The translations under genes were made by a program, and so were the position numbers. 64,000 bases of DNA from Aequorivita viscosa (GTDB taxonomy: Bacteria; Bacteroidota; Bacteroidia; Flavobacteriales; Flavobacteriaceae): positions 39,103-103,102 of the forward strand of contig NZ_FNNS01000012.1 in NCBI RefSeq assembly GCF_900106795.1, given 5' to 3'. Position 1 is the stretch's first letter. Every line of letters begins with the position of its first letter. This document shows, in pieces, positions 1-7,655 of the stretch. The notes under the pieces are model-generated. The model saw nothing but the letters and a program-made list of their open reading frames with translations, was not told the DNA's origin and did no database searches.

Positions 1-105
1 AAGGCTAAAGAGGCATAACAATAATAGTGTACTTTTAAAGTAATTTATCATTATTGAAACTTATTTTGGACTACTAACTGAATTACCAAACTACAAAAGC
101 TTGTT

Positions 106-1095
106 TTAAATCATTCCGTTAGGCTCTACCCATTTAAAATAATTAGTGTCTTGTGGAATTTTTACGCGTTCGGCAATTCGATGCATTCTAGAAGGTAATT
201 TCACCAAATAATCCCTTGCTTTTTCAGCGTCGTCGGTAAGATTATTCATTTTGGCTATTTCCCAATGCGCATTTAGTTTTTCTAAAATGTCGATATAATC
301 ATAAGTTGTATAAACGCCTAATCGTTGTGCGGCATTACTAAAATCATCAAAAGCAGATGCCATTTTCCCACCACTTTGTCGCAGGTTTTGTGCTGGCATA
401 ATAATTTTTTTCTGCATCATATCTGCAAAGGCAAGCATCATTTCGCTTGCATCGTATTCAAAAATAGTTTTTACAAATTGACGATAAGCCAAATGGTGTC
501 GCATTTCGTCACCAGCAATAATTGCACACATTTTTGAAAGCATTTTATTGCCTTTTTGCTTGGCGATTTTAGCTACTCGCTTGTGTGAAATATTGGTCGC
601 TAATTCCTGAAAACTGGTATATACAAAGTTTCGGTATGGATCTCGGCCCGTTCCAACTTCAAAGCCGTCGTTTATAAGGTGTTGGGTAGTTATTTCTACT
701 TCTCTCATATTTACCCTTCCAGATAAATACAAGTATTTGTTTAACGTGTCTCCGTGGCGATTTTCCTCACCAGTCCAATGGCGTATCCATTTGCTCCAAC
801 CGTTTCTACCGTGTTGATCAACGCCTTCCATATCCATTAACCAGCTTTCGTAGGTTGGTAGAGCTTCTTCTGTAACCATGTCTCCCACGAGTACAATCCA
901 AAAGTCGTAACCTAATTCTTTGGCTTCTTCGCGAAGTTGAGTAACTTCATCCATATAATTTTCTTTTTGAAAATCGGGAAGCATATCGGTAGGTTGCCAA
1001 ATTTCTTCTACTGGAATAAGAAATTTATCGATATAATCATCGATTTCCTTTTCCACTGTCTGCATTACTTCCAATCGTATATTCTTAAGAGCCAT
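106..1095 (-). CDS. Acyl-[acyl-carrier-protein] desaturase
   Basis: This is a soluble di-iron desaturase of the plant stearoyl-ACP desaturase / FA_desaturase_2 family, which puts a double bond into ACP-bound fatty acids in the cytoplasm. The 329-residue length fits the family. The iron ligands are visible: a first Glu in VTEEALP near residue 76, an ExxH in EENRHGD at 110-116, and a second ExxH in DEMRHH near 196-201. The ATG at 1095 sits just downstream of a good flavobacterial promoter (1115-1146). It appears to be a single-gene unit facing the left edge. The family call is firm; the position of the double bond cannot be read from sequence. Confidence 0.93.
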   Translation of the reverse strand: MALKNIRLEVMQTVEKEIDDYIDKFLIPVEEIWQPTDMLPDFQKENYMDEVTQLREEAKELGYDFWIVLVGDMVTEEALPTYESWLMDMEGVDQHGRNGWSKWIRHWTGEENRHGDTLNKYLYLSGRVNMREVEITTQHLINDGFEVGTGRDPYRNFVYTSFQELATNISHKRVAKIAKQKGNKMLSKMCAIIAGDEMRHHLAYRQFVKTIFEYDASEMMLAFADMMQKKIIMPAQNLRQSGGKMASAFDDFSNAAQRLGVYTTYDYIDILEKLNAHWEIAKMNNLTDDAEKARDYLVKLPSRMHRIAERVKIPQDTNYFKWVEPNGMI

Positions 1096-1114
1096 AATTG
1101 TCTTTTGTTAACTA

Positions 1115-1146
1115 CAAATATAGGAAGGTGAAAATTGATTTTGCAA
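1115..1146 (-). promoter_or_regulatory. Bacteroidota-type promoter for the desaturase
   Basis: Read on the minus strand, TTG at 1146-1144 is followed by 21 bases and then TATATTTG at 1122-1115. This matches the -33 TTG / -7 TAnnTTTG consensus of this phylum. The desaturase ATG lies 19 bases after the box. Confidence 0.6.
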
Positions 1147-1156
1147 TAAAGAACTC

Positions 1157-1882
1157 TTAATTCCGTCCTTTTTCGTCGGGATAGAGTAAATGAACGGGGT
1201 TACTTTGCCATATTTCCTTAGAATCTATGTCAAGCATTGAGATTGGCCCTTTAAATGCTGCTCCAGTATCGATGTTCCAAACATTGGCAAAATTGGTTGG
1301 TTTATCAAATCCGATGCGAGTTACTGGGGTATGCCCTATATAAATTTCGTTAAACAATTTTAAACGCTTAGGGTACCTGTCGTCATCTTCTGGAATGGAA
1401 GGGTTCATTGCGCAAACCATTTCCCAAAGCGTACGATCCCAATACACCAAATTTGGGTAATACTCGTTTTGAGGGCCGTGGAGGTTCATAAAACCAGCGT
1501 GTAGAAAGAGTCGGTTTTCAGAATCTATGTGATAATTGGTAAGGCGTTCTAAAAATCGAATATGGATTTCTTTTTTTGTTTTTGATAGATTTAAATACCC
1601 ATCAACGCTACTTTGTCCACCCTGGCTGAGCCACATAGGATTACTTGTACCTGTTTTAAGATAGTTGCAAAGCAGTTCATCGTGATTTCCGCGAATAAAA
1701 ACACAGTCGTTTTCCTGAGAAAAATTGATTAGATACGAAATTACTTCGGCAGACTGACTCCATCCATCTACATAATCTCCTAAGAATATATATTTTGTGT
1801 TTTTGGGAAGGTTTGCGTGTTCTATTAATTGCTCTAAGGCTTTGAGCCCGCCGTGAACATCTCCTATTACTACTGTTTTCAT
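1157..1882 (-). CDS. Metallophosphoesterase, serine/threonine phosphatase type
   Basis: A 241-residue calcineurin-like phosphoesterase of the PPP type found in bacteria and phages. The metal-binding motifs appear in order: GDVHGG (7-12), GDYVDG (35-40), RGNHDE (about 64-69) and a later GHTP, with an IDTGAA stretch near the C-terminus as in bacterial PPP phosphatases. No signal peptide or membrane segment is seen, so it is probably cytoplasmic. It could act on phosphoproteins or on small substrates such as diadenosine tetraphosphate; sequence does not separate these. It lies 57 bp from the neighbouring AlbA_2 gene on the same strand. Confidence 0.88.
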   Translation of the reverse strand: MKTVVIGDVHGGLKALEQLIEHANLPKNTKYIFLGDYVDGWSQSAEVISYLINFSQENDCVFIRGNHDELLCNYLKTGTSNPMWLSQGGQSSVDGYLNLSKTKKEIHIRFLERLTNYHIDSENRLFLHAGFMNLHGPQNEYYPNLVYWDRTLWEMVCAMNPSIPEDDDRYPKRLKLFNEIYIGHTPVTRIGFDKPTNFANVWNIDTGAAFKGPISMLDIDSKEIWQSNPVHLLYPDEKGRN

Positions 1883-1939
1883 GTTGGGAATATAATCAAT
1901 TTGAGAATTTCAAGAGTTAAGAATTTTATAATTGAAGAT

Positions 1940-3076
1940 TTAATTATAATTCACTTTTCTTAAAATTCGAAGCGCTTCTTTCGCTAATTGATACACTGTA
2001 GAATCAAAATCTTTTAAGAGTTCTCGGGCTTCTTGTAATTTATCTTTGGCTTCTTCAAAATTGTTCAAATAACAAATTAGATACGTCGAAGGTAAATTGT
2101 AAAGATCCTTTTTTTCTGAACTGCTCAAAGAGGTTTGCTTTTTTAGTTTTTCAAGAATTGAATTATTGGCGTTATAAATATGATAGAGCGTTTTTTTGTT
2201 GAATTGAGGCGGCTCAAAAAGCAGTTTGGTGTCGATTTTATACGAACCATTTTCATTGAAGTAAATAGTTACCTCTTCTAGCGGATAATACTTAAACTGC
2301 TCATTAAGACCTAAATGTACATACTCTACCGTCCTAAAATAATCTGCTGTATAACTGATGGTTATTTCATCCAAGGCAGAATAAAAAAGTCGCACTTGTT
2401 CATTTATTAGCTCAATATCTACACGCGAATAATAAATTTCGTTCTTCACCTTTTTTGGGATTCCAGCCCAACATAAAACGAATTGCTCCTTAAAAACCTT
2501 GTAGTGACTTTCAAAATCTTTGTGGCGGTTGTTTATAAAATCTATGACGCCGTCCAACGTCATTTCTATATTGTTTTTGGCAGCATTTTCAATAGATTTC
2601 ACGATTTCGGAATTTACATCCTTTATTTCGATGTCAAAGTCTTTAGGCATCGAGATACTTCCATCGCGAAGGAATATGGTGCCTCCCCAATATTTCCAAA
2701 TATTTTTCCGAAGTGAGGTTATCTTCCCATTGGGCCGAATGGTTACCAAACCAACCACTTTATCAGGCGGTAAATTTGGAAAAGCAACATTTTCATAAGC
2801 AATTAACGGCGCGTTAGTCAAATAGGCGTTTATAAGATTTTGTATTTTGCTATCGTCAAAAAAATCGGTTCCTGTTATTTCATTAGTTTCATCCTCAACC
2901 CCAATTACTATAAATGAATTATTTGCCGGATTGCTATTGCTTAGCGCACAAATATGTTTTAGGAATTTTGCCTTACCTTCTTTAGTACCAAGATCAATTT
3001 TTCGCTTTTTATCATAGAAACTACTCTCGTCGTTATGCGCGAGTAGTTTTTTAATAAGAAGCCGTTTGTTAATCAT
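1940..3076 (-). CDS. AlbA_2 (Schlafen-type) domain protein
   Basis: A 378-residue protein with an N-terminal AlbA_2 putative nucleic-acid-binding domain at roughly residues 15-130: a DESSFYDKK opening, the FLKHICALSN helix and FIVIGVEDE strand, then NLINAYLTNAP and VGLVTIRPNG. The C-terminal two thirds are not recognised and are rich in Lys and Glu. Proteins with this domain occur as presumed regulators and in defence or mobile islets. Here the gene stands beside a broken four-helix-bundle gene and an inverted-repeat element, which suggests a small accessory islet. The precise function is unknown. Confidence 0.75.
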   Translation of the reverse strand: MINKRLLIKKLLAHNDESSFYDKKRKIDLGTKEGKAKFLKHICALSNSNPANNSFIVIGVEDETNEITGTDFFDDSKIQNLINAYLTNAPLIAYENVAFPNLPPDKVVGLVTIRPNGKITSLRKNIWKYWGGTIFLRDGSISMPKDFDIEIKDVNSEIVKSIENAAKNNIEMTLDGVIDFINNRHKDFESHYKVFKEQFVLCWAGIPKKVKNEIYYSRVDIELINEQVRLFYSALDEITISYTADYFRTVEYVHLGLNEQFKYYPLEEVTIYFNENGSYKIDTKLLFEPPQFNKKTLYHIYNANNSILEKLKKQTSLSSSEKKDLYNLPSTYLICYLNNFEEAKDKLQEARELLKDFDSTVYQLAKEALRILRKVNYN

Positions 3077-3112
3077 TATAGTTATTTTCTATTCCTATTT
3101 TTTATTCAAGGA

Positions 3113-3502
3113 TTAATCGAATTTTGGTCCCTTACGATCTGAGTTTTTTAGATAATTCATAAACTTTGATATTTGATCTATCTCATTTTGTGTTTTAATG
3201 ATGAGTAAATCATATTCCTCTTGAGAAATATGTTTTCGATCCAAAGCTCTAATTAATTGTGATTCAGTTTCACAACAAGAACCTCTGGAATAACTCAAAA
3301 AGTTTATAAACTCTTTATTCCCTCTTCGTCCAAATCCTTCAGCTATATTGTCCATAATTGAACCAGAAGCACCATTTATTTGATCTTTAAGTTTGAAATC
3401 ACTGCCAAGCGGCGTTGAAATTATTAAGCCCCAAACATCTTTACAAATTTCTCTAGCCAGTTTCTATATTTCCAGTTCCTGATATGAGTTATAGTGTGCC
3501 AT
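3113..3502 (-). pseudogene. Four-helix-bundle protein (S23/IVP family), interrupted by an in-frame stop
   Basis: The ORF starting at ATG 3355 encodes 80 residues of the four-helix-bundle (23S rRNA intervening-sequence protein) family, including DNIAEGFGRR and the SRGSCCETESQL helix. The missing first helix is present upstream in the same frame: ATG at 3502, then MAHYNSYQELEI, a TAG stop at 3466-3464, then KLAREICKDVWGL continuing into the ORF. The family usually has LEIWKLA or LEVWKLA here, so a Trp TGG has become TAG by one base change. The rest of the frame is intact and not obviously decayed. It is either a recent pseudogene or a protein started internally at 3355. Family members are small helical proteins of mostly unknown function. 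Confidence 0.75.
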
Positions 3503-3862
3503 ATTTTTATTCTTTATTGCTATTATTCTTTTTCACTGTTGTCCGATTAAAATTTAGATATTCCTATTAAAGTCAGACCAACAAAGATTTTAGGCTATTT
3601 AGCTTAATGATGACCTTCCTTTTTATCTTATTTATAAACAAAACCAAAATATTAAAATGCAATCTGATTTAAAATCTTTAAGTACTCATTCACAACAGGT
3701 TACGTTTCTAGTCTTGGCTCTAGGTTCTTGTAGCGCAGCGGTCTTGTTTCTTTCCTCGGACAATACTGATTCTTTTTACTCTTTTTTACTGTTATCTATT
3801 ATTATTTCTTTACACTGTTAATTTATAAGGTGTAATAATTAATAATAATAGGGAATAAATAA
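3503..3862. other. Gene-free stretch containing an inverted-repeat element
   Basis: No credible gene is seen. Most of the stretch is the 237-bp element at 3533-3769, described separately. The remaining bases up to the SDR stop codon are AT-rich with runs of T and show no clear hairpin terminator. Confidence 0.6.
3533..3769. mobile_element. Small non-autonomous inverted-repeat element, copy 1
   Basis: A 237-bp stretch bounded by inverted repeats: TTGTCCGA at 3539-3546 and TCGGACAA at 3756-3763. The match extends outward to 14 bp with two mismatches (TCACTGTTGTCCGA against TCAGTATTGTCCGA). It has no coding capacity. A related copy lies at 28115-28431 with the same ends and shared internal blocks, including a TGACCTTC block, TCTAGTCTTGGCTC and GGTCTTGTTTCTTT. 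This is the structure expected of a MITE or of a decayed insertion sequence. I cannot name the parent element, and no clear target duplication is seen. Confidence 0.6.
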
Positions 3863-4618
3863 TTATCTCTTATTCACAATCGTAGAAGACGCCTGATCCA
3901 AACACATTACCGTTAAATCTGCAATGTTTACGTGTGGCGGACGGGTAACGGCAAACCAAATAATGTCGGCAATATCCTCTGCTTTTAAGGGCGTAAAACC
4001 TTGATAAACTTTTCCTGCTCGTTCAGAGTCTCCTTTAAAACGGACTTCGCTAAATTCAGTTTCGACCATGCCGGGGTTTATTGCACCTACCTTAATTCCT
4101 TTTCCGTTTAGGTCTATGCGCATTCCCTGGTTTAAGGCATCAACAGCGTGTTTGCTAGCGCAATACACATTTCCTTTAGGGTAGACTTCTTTTCCTGCAG
4201 TACTTCCAATATTGATAATGTGTCCGCTTTCTCTGTCAATCATTTTAGGAAGAATAGCGTTGGTAACGTACAACAATCCTTTCACATTAATATCCAACAT
4301 TGCATCCCAATCGTCTGTGTTTCCCTCATCAAAAGCGTCCAATCCATGTGCATTACCTGCATTGTTTATCAAAATGTCGATTTCTGAAAAGGGTTTCGGA
4401 AGTGAATTTATTGCGGTTTTGACATCTTCTTTACTTCGAACGTCAAATTTTAAAGTATAAACATCAGTAAGTTCAGCAAGTTCTTCGGAAAGAGTTTTTA
4501 AGCGTTCCGCACGTCTTCCACAGAGCACTAATTTCATTTTGTTTTTGGCAAATAGTTTTGCGGTTGCCATTCCTATCCCAGAAGTCGCTCCAGTTATGAG
4601 GGCTATTTTATTTTTCAT
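3863..4618 (-). CDS. SDR family NAD(P)-dependent oxidoreductase (YdfG-like)
   Basis: A 251-residue classical short-chain dehydrogenase. It has the nucleotide-binding TGATSGIG motif at 10-17, NNAGNA in the 80s, a catalytic Ser in IGSTAG, and YCASK (Tyr and Lys) near 150-155. The PGMVETEF segment after the active site is typical of the YdfG / serine-3-dehydrogenase group, which reduces malonic semialdehyde or oxidises 3-hydroxy acids. CGRR in the early Rossmann region suggests an NADP preference. It is cytoplasmic and stands alone on the minus strand, divergent from the DUF4382 lipoprotein gene. The substrate is not certain. Confidence 0.9.
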   Translation of the reverse strand: MKNKIALITGATSGIGMATAKLFAKNKMKLVLCGRRAERLKTLSEELAELTDVYTLKFDVRSKEDVKTAINSLPKPFSEIDILINNAGNAHGLDAFDEGNTDDWDAMLDINVKGLLYVTNAILPKMIDRESGHIINIGSTAGKEVYPKGNVYCASKHAVDALNQGMRIDLNGKGIKVGAINPGMVETEFSEVRFKGDSERAGKVYQGFTPLKAEDIADIIWFAVTRPPHVNIADLTVMCLDQASSTIVNKR

Positions 4619-4672
4619 TTTACGATTTTTTAAATTTTCATTTTCACGAAAGCTATGATGGGTTAAATTTTG

Positions 4673-4734
4673 TTAACTCATAAGTTAATTGTTCTTAACT
4701 CATTTGTAGTAGAAACTTTCACTCGGTAGGTTTA
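4673..4734 (+). promoter_or_regulatory. Possible promoter and direct-repeat operator before the DUF4382 gene
   Basis: TTG at 4704-4706, 20 bases, then TAGGTTTA at 4727-4734 is one base off the TAnnTTTG consensus. Just upstream are two copies of TTAACTCAT (4673-4681 and 4695-4703) spaced 22 bp apart, about two helical turns, as expected for a regulator binding one face of the DNA. Confidence 0.4.
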
Positions 4735-4760
4735 CAAATCTAATTCTAAAAATAGCAAAT

Positions 4761-5540
4761 ATGAGAACCCTATTAAAATTAAGTTTGATTGCATTAGTAT
4801 TCGTAGGATTTGCATCCTGTAGCAGTGATGACGATGCTATTAAAAGTGAAGGTAATGCAAAACTAGCATTAAGACTTACCGATGCTCCAGGCGATTATGA
4901 AGCAGTTTATATCGATGTGAAAGATGTAGTGATCAAATATAATGGCGGACAAGATGATGTTACTTTAGGCATTAACGCCGGTATTTACAATCTATTAGAG
5001 TTAACAGCTGGTGTCAATGTTTTGTTATATGATGATGAAGTTCCTGCTGGAGCTATTAGCCAAATCAGATTAGTTCTGGGAGAGGAAAATACCATCGTGG
5101 TTGATGGAGAAACACTGCCATTGGCTACTCCAAGCGCCCAACAATCAGGTTTAAAAATTCAGGTTAACGAAACACTTCAACCTGGAGTTTTGTATGAATT
5201 TATGCTCGATTTTGATGTTGACAAATCTATTGTTTCTCAAGGAAATGGAGGCTACAGCCTAAAACCTGTAATTAGAGCAACTACTGTTGCCGAAAGCGGT
5301 GCTATTTCTGGAAAAGTGTTTCCTGCAGAGGTGTTAACCATGGTAACGGCGGTTAATGGATCCCTTGAAATTTCTAGTTATACAAATCTTCAAGGAGATT
5401 TTCTACTTAGCGGTGTGCCAGACGGAAATTACACCGTAACCATTCAAGCCGATTTAGGCCTAGGAATTCCACCAGTAATCGTTGAAAATGTTACTGTGGT
5501 TCGAGGTGAGGTGACAAGTATGGGCGAGATTAATCTGTAA
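4761..5540 (+). CDS. DUF4382 domain lipoprotein
   Basis: A 259-residue predicted lipoprotein. A hydrophobic signal ends in the lipobox FASC near residue 20 and is followed by an acidic SSDDD tether typical of Bacteroidota surface lipoproteins. Residues 33-170 match DUF4382, with the characteristic opening LRLTDAPGDYEAVYIDV. The last 80 residues look like a carboxypeptidase-regulatory-like beta-sandwich (SGKVFP, then LQGDFLLSGVPDGNYTVTI). The role is unknown; such proteins are thought to sit on the outer membrane. A hairpin terminator follows at once, so it is probably monocistronic. Confidence 0.85.
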   Translation: MRTLLKLSLIALVFVGFASCSSDDDAIKSEGNAKLALRLTDAPGDYEAVYIDVKDVVIKYNGGQDDVTLGINAGIYNLLELTAGVNVLLYDDEVPAGAISQIRLVLGEENTIVVDGETLPLATPSAQQSGLKIQVNETLQPGVLYEFMLDFDVDKSIVSQGNGGYSLKPVIRATTVAESGAISGKVFPAEVLTMVTAVNGSLEISSYTNLQGDFLLSGVPDGNYTVTIQADLGLGIPPVIVENVTVVRGEVTSMGEINL

Positions 5541-5567
5541 AATTAAAAATTTAACAATTGTAGATGA

Positions 5568-5599
5568 ATAAGAGGAGAATTTAGGTTTTCCTCTTTTTA
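5568..5599 (+). terminator. Hairpin terminator after the DUF4382 gene
   Basis: The stem AAGAGGA (5570-5576) pairs with TCCTCTT (5589-5595) and runs into a T-rich tract, 29 bp after the stop codon. Confidence 0.6.
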
Positions 5600-5689
5600 T
5601 ATTTAACCAATTGTTAACAGCTATTTAATCAATTAATTTTCAATTTGCACGGTCTTTTATAAAGAGCATAAATTGAATCTAAATATAGT

Positions 5690-6694
5690 ATGGAAAATAC
5701 AAATTCGACCCTTGACATTGGAGCATTAAACGAAAAGATTGAGAGAGAAAGTGCCTTTGTGGATATTCTTTCTTTAGAAATGAACAAAGTGATCGTTGGC
5801 CAAAAACATATGGTTGAACGATTGATGATTGGTCTTTTAGGGCAAGGACACATTCTTTTGGAAGGGGTTCCTGGACTTGCAAAAACCCTTGCTATTAATA
5901 CGTTGTCTAAGGCTGTTCACGGTAGTTTCAGTAGGATTCAATTTACGCCAGATTTACTTCCTGCCGATGTTGTGGGAACGATGATCTACAACATGAAACA
6001 GAATGATTTCAGTATAAAAAAGGGCCCAATTTTCGCCAATTTTGTACTGGCAGATGAGATTAACCGTGCGCCTGCAAAAGTTCAGTCAGCCCTTCTGGAG
6101 GCAATGCAGGAAAAGCAGGTAACTATTGGTGACACTACATTTACCTTAGAAAAACCTTTCTTGGTAATGGCAACCCAAAACCCAGTAGAGCAGGAGGGTA
6201 CTTATCCATTGCCAGAAGCTCAGGTTGACCGTTTTATGTTGAAAACCGTAATTAAATACCCACAAATTTCTGAAGAACAATTGATTATTCGCCAGAATTT
6301 GAAAGGGGAGTATGCGCAGGTAAATCCAGTAGTTAGTTTAGATCAGATTAAAAGAGCCCAAGCCGCCGTTCGTGAAGTTTATATGGATGAAAAAATTGAA
6401 AAATATATCCTCGATATCATCTTCGCAACAAGAACTCCAGAAAATTTTGGTCTAGCCGACTTAAAACCTCTTATCAATTTCGGCGCTTCCCCTCGTGGAA
6501 GTATCAACCTTGCTATAGCTTCAAAATGCTACGCGTTTATCCGTCGCCGAGGGTATGTAATTCCTGAAGATGTGCGTGCAGTAGTTCACGATGTGCTTCG
6601 TCATAGAATTGGAATCACCTACGAAGCTGAAGCTGAAAACATCACTTCAGAAGATATTATCAATAAAATTGTAAACGTAATTGAAGTACCGTAG
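5690..6694 (+). CDS. MoxR-family AAA+ ATPase
   Basis: A 334-residue MoxR ATPase, the chaperone-like first gene of the Bat operon. Walker A is GVPGLAKT at 59-66, Walker B is VLADEINRAP near 120, and sensor 1 lies in MATQNPVEQEGTYPLPEAQ, a MoxR signature. It is cytoplasmic. The family is thought to work with VWA-domain partners in assembling or activating complexes; here those partners are the DUF58 and BatA/BatB genes downstream. It follows a terminator and precedes seven same-strand genes, so the operon promoter probably lies between 5600 and 5690, although no exact TAnnTTTG match was found there. Confidence 0.95.
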   Translation: MENTNSTLDIGALNEKIERESAFVDILSLEMNKVIVGQKHMVERLMIGLLGQGHILLEGVPGLAKTLAINTLSKAVHGSFSRIQFTPDLLPADVVGTMIYNMKQNDFSIKKGPIFANFVLADEINRAPAKVQSALLEAMQEKQVTIGDTTFTLEKPFLVMATQNPVEQEGTYPLPEAQVDRFMLKTVIKYPQISEEQLIIRQNLKGEYAQVNPVVSLDQIKRAQAAVREVYMDEKIEKYILDIIFATRTPENFGLADLKPLINFGASPRGSINLAIASKCYAFIRRRGYVIPEDVRAVVHDVLRHRIGITYEAEAENITSEDIINKIVNVIEVP

Positions 6695-6769
6695 GATTTT
6701 CGATTTTAGAATGTCGATTTACGATTCCAACAATCATAAATCTAAAATCGTATGTCGTAAATAACGAAA

Positions 6770-7633
6770 ATGGATACTAAAGAGCTTCTTAAAAAAGTAC
6801 GGAAAATCGAAATCAAAACGCGACGCTTGAGCGATCACGTGTTTGGTGGTGAGTATCATAGTACCTTTAAAGGTCGTGGAATGACGTTTAGCGAAGTGCG
6901 CGGGTACCAGTTTGGCGACGATGTTCGAAATATCGATTGGAACGTAACCGCCCGCTACAATGAGCCTTTTGTAAAAGTTTTTGAAGAAGAACGCGAACTT
7001 ACTTTAATGCTGGTTGTAGATATAAGTGGTTCGGAGTTTTTTGGAACTCAAGAACAATTTAAAAATGAAATACTTACTGAAATAGCTGCAACCTTGGCTT
7101 TTTCAGCAATGCAAAATAACGACAAGACGGGATTGATCCTGTTTTCAGATGAAATCGAACTTTACATTCCGCCAAAGAAAGGAAAATCTCACGTATTGCG
7201 AATTATACGTGAATTAATCGAATTCAAGCCAAAAAGCAATAAAACCAATGTTGCCCATGCGTTGAAGTTCTTGAGCAATGTAATGAAGAAGAAAGCCATC
7301 GTTTTTGTGCTTTCAGATTTTATAGACGATAACTACCGCGATACTTTAAAAATAGCGGCCAGTAAACACGATTTAACAGGAATTAGAATATACGATCAAG
7401 CCGAAGAAAACATTCCAAATTTAGGAATGGTGCAGATGGAAGATCAAGAAACGGGTGAGTTAGTGCTTGTAAATACAGGTTCTAAAAGTGTACGCAATCA
7501 ATATTACGCATATCATCGAGAGCGTGCAGACTATTTTTCTGAAGCTTTTAAAAAAAGTGGAGCTGGGGCTTTAAGCTGCAGGGTCGACGAAAGTTATGTG
7601 AAAAAATTATTAGGATATTTTAAAAGACGTTAA
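6770..7633 (+). CDS. DUF58 domain protein of the Bat operon
   Basis: A 287-residue DUF58 protein. The family signature GDDVRNIDWNVTAR lies near 48-61, followed by a VWA-like core opening with LVVDISGSEFF, where DxSGS resembles a MIDAS metal site. No membrane segment is seen. DUF58 proteins almost always accompany MoxR ATPases, and this one starts 75 bp after moxR. The spacer is an imperfect palindrome (GATTTTAGA / TCTAAAATC) of a sort common in flavobacteria. Its biochemical role is unproven; an adaptor between MoxR and the membrane VWA proteins is the usual proposal. Confidence 0.92.
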   Translation: MDTKELLKKVRKIEIKTRRLSDHVFGGEYHSTFKGRGMTFSEVRGYQFGDDVRNIDWNVTARYNEPFVKVFEEERELTLMLVVDISGSEFFGTQEQFKNEILTEIAATLAFSAMQNNDKTGLILFSDEIELYIPPKKGKSHVLRIIRELIEFKPKSNKTNVAHALKFLSNVMKKKAIVFVLSDFIDDNYRDTLKIAASKHDLTGIRIYDQAEENIPNLGMVQMEDQETGELVLVNTGSKSVRNQYYAYHRERADYFSEAFKKSGAGALSCRVDESYVKKLLGYFKRR

Positions 7634-7655
7634 TAAAAAAGACGGTAGATTTTAG

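Noticed and set aside
3113..3355. Diversity-generating retroelement accessory (Avd-like four-helix bundle)
   Set aside because: No reverse transcriptase, template repeat or variable repeat is present nearby.
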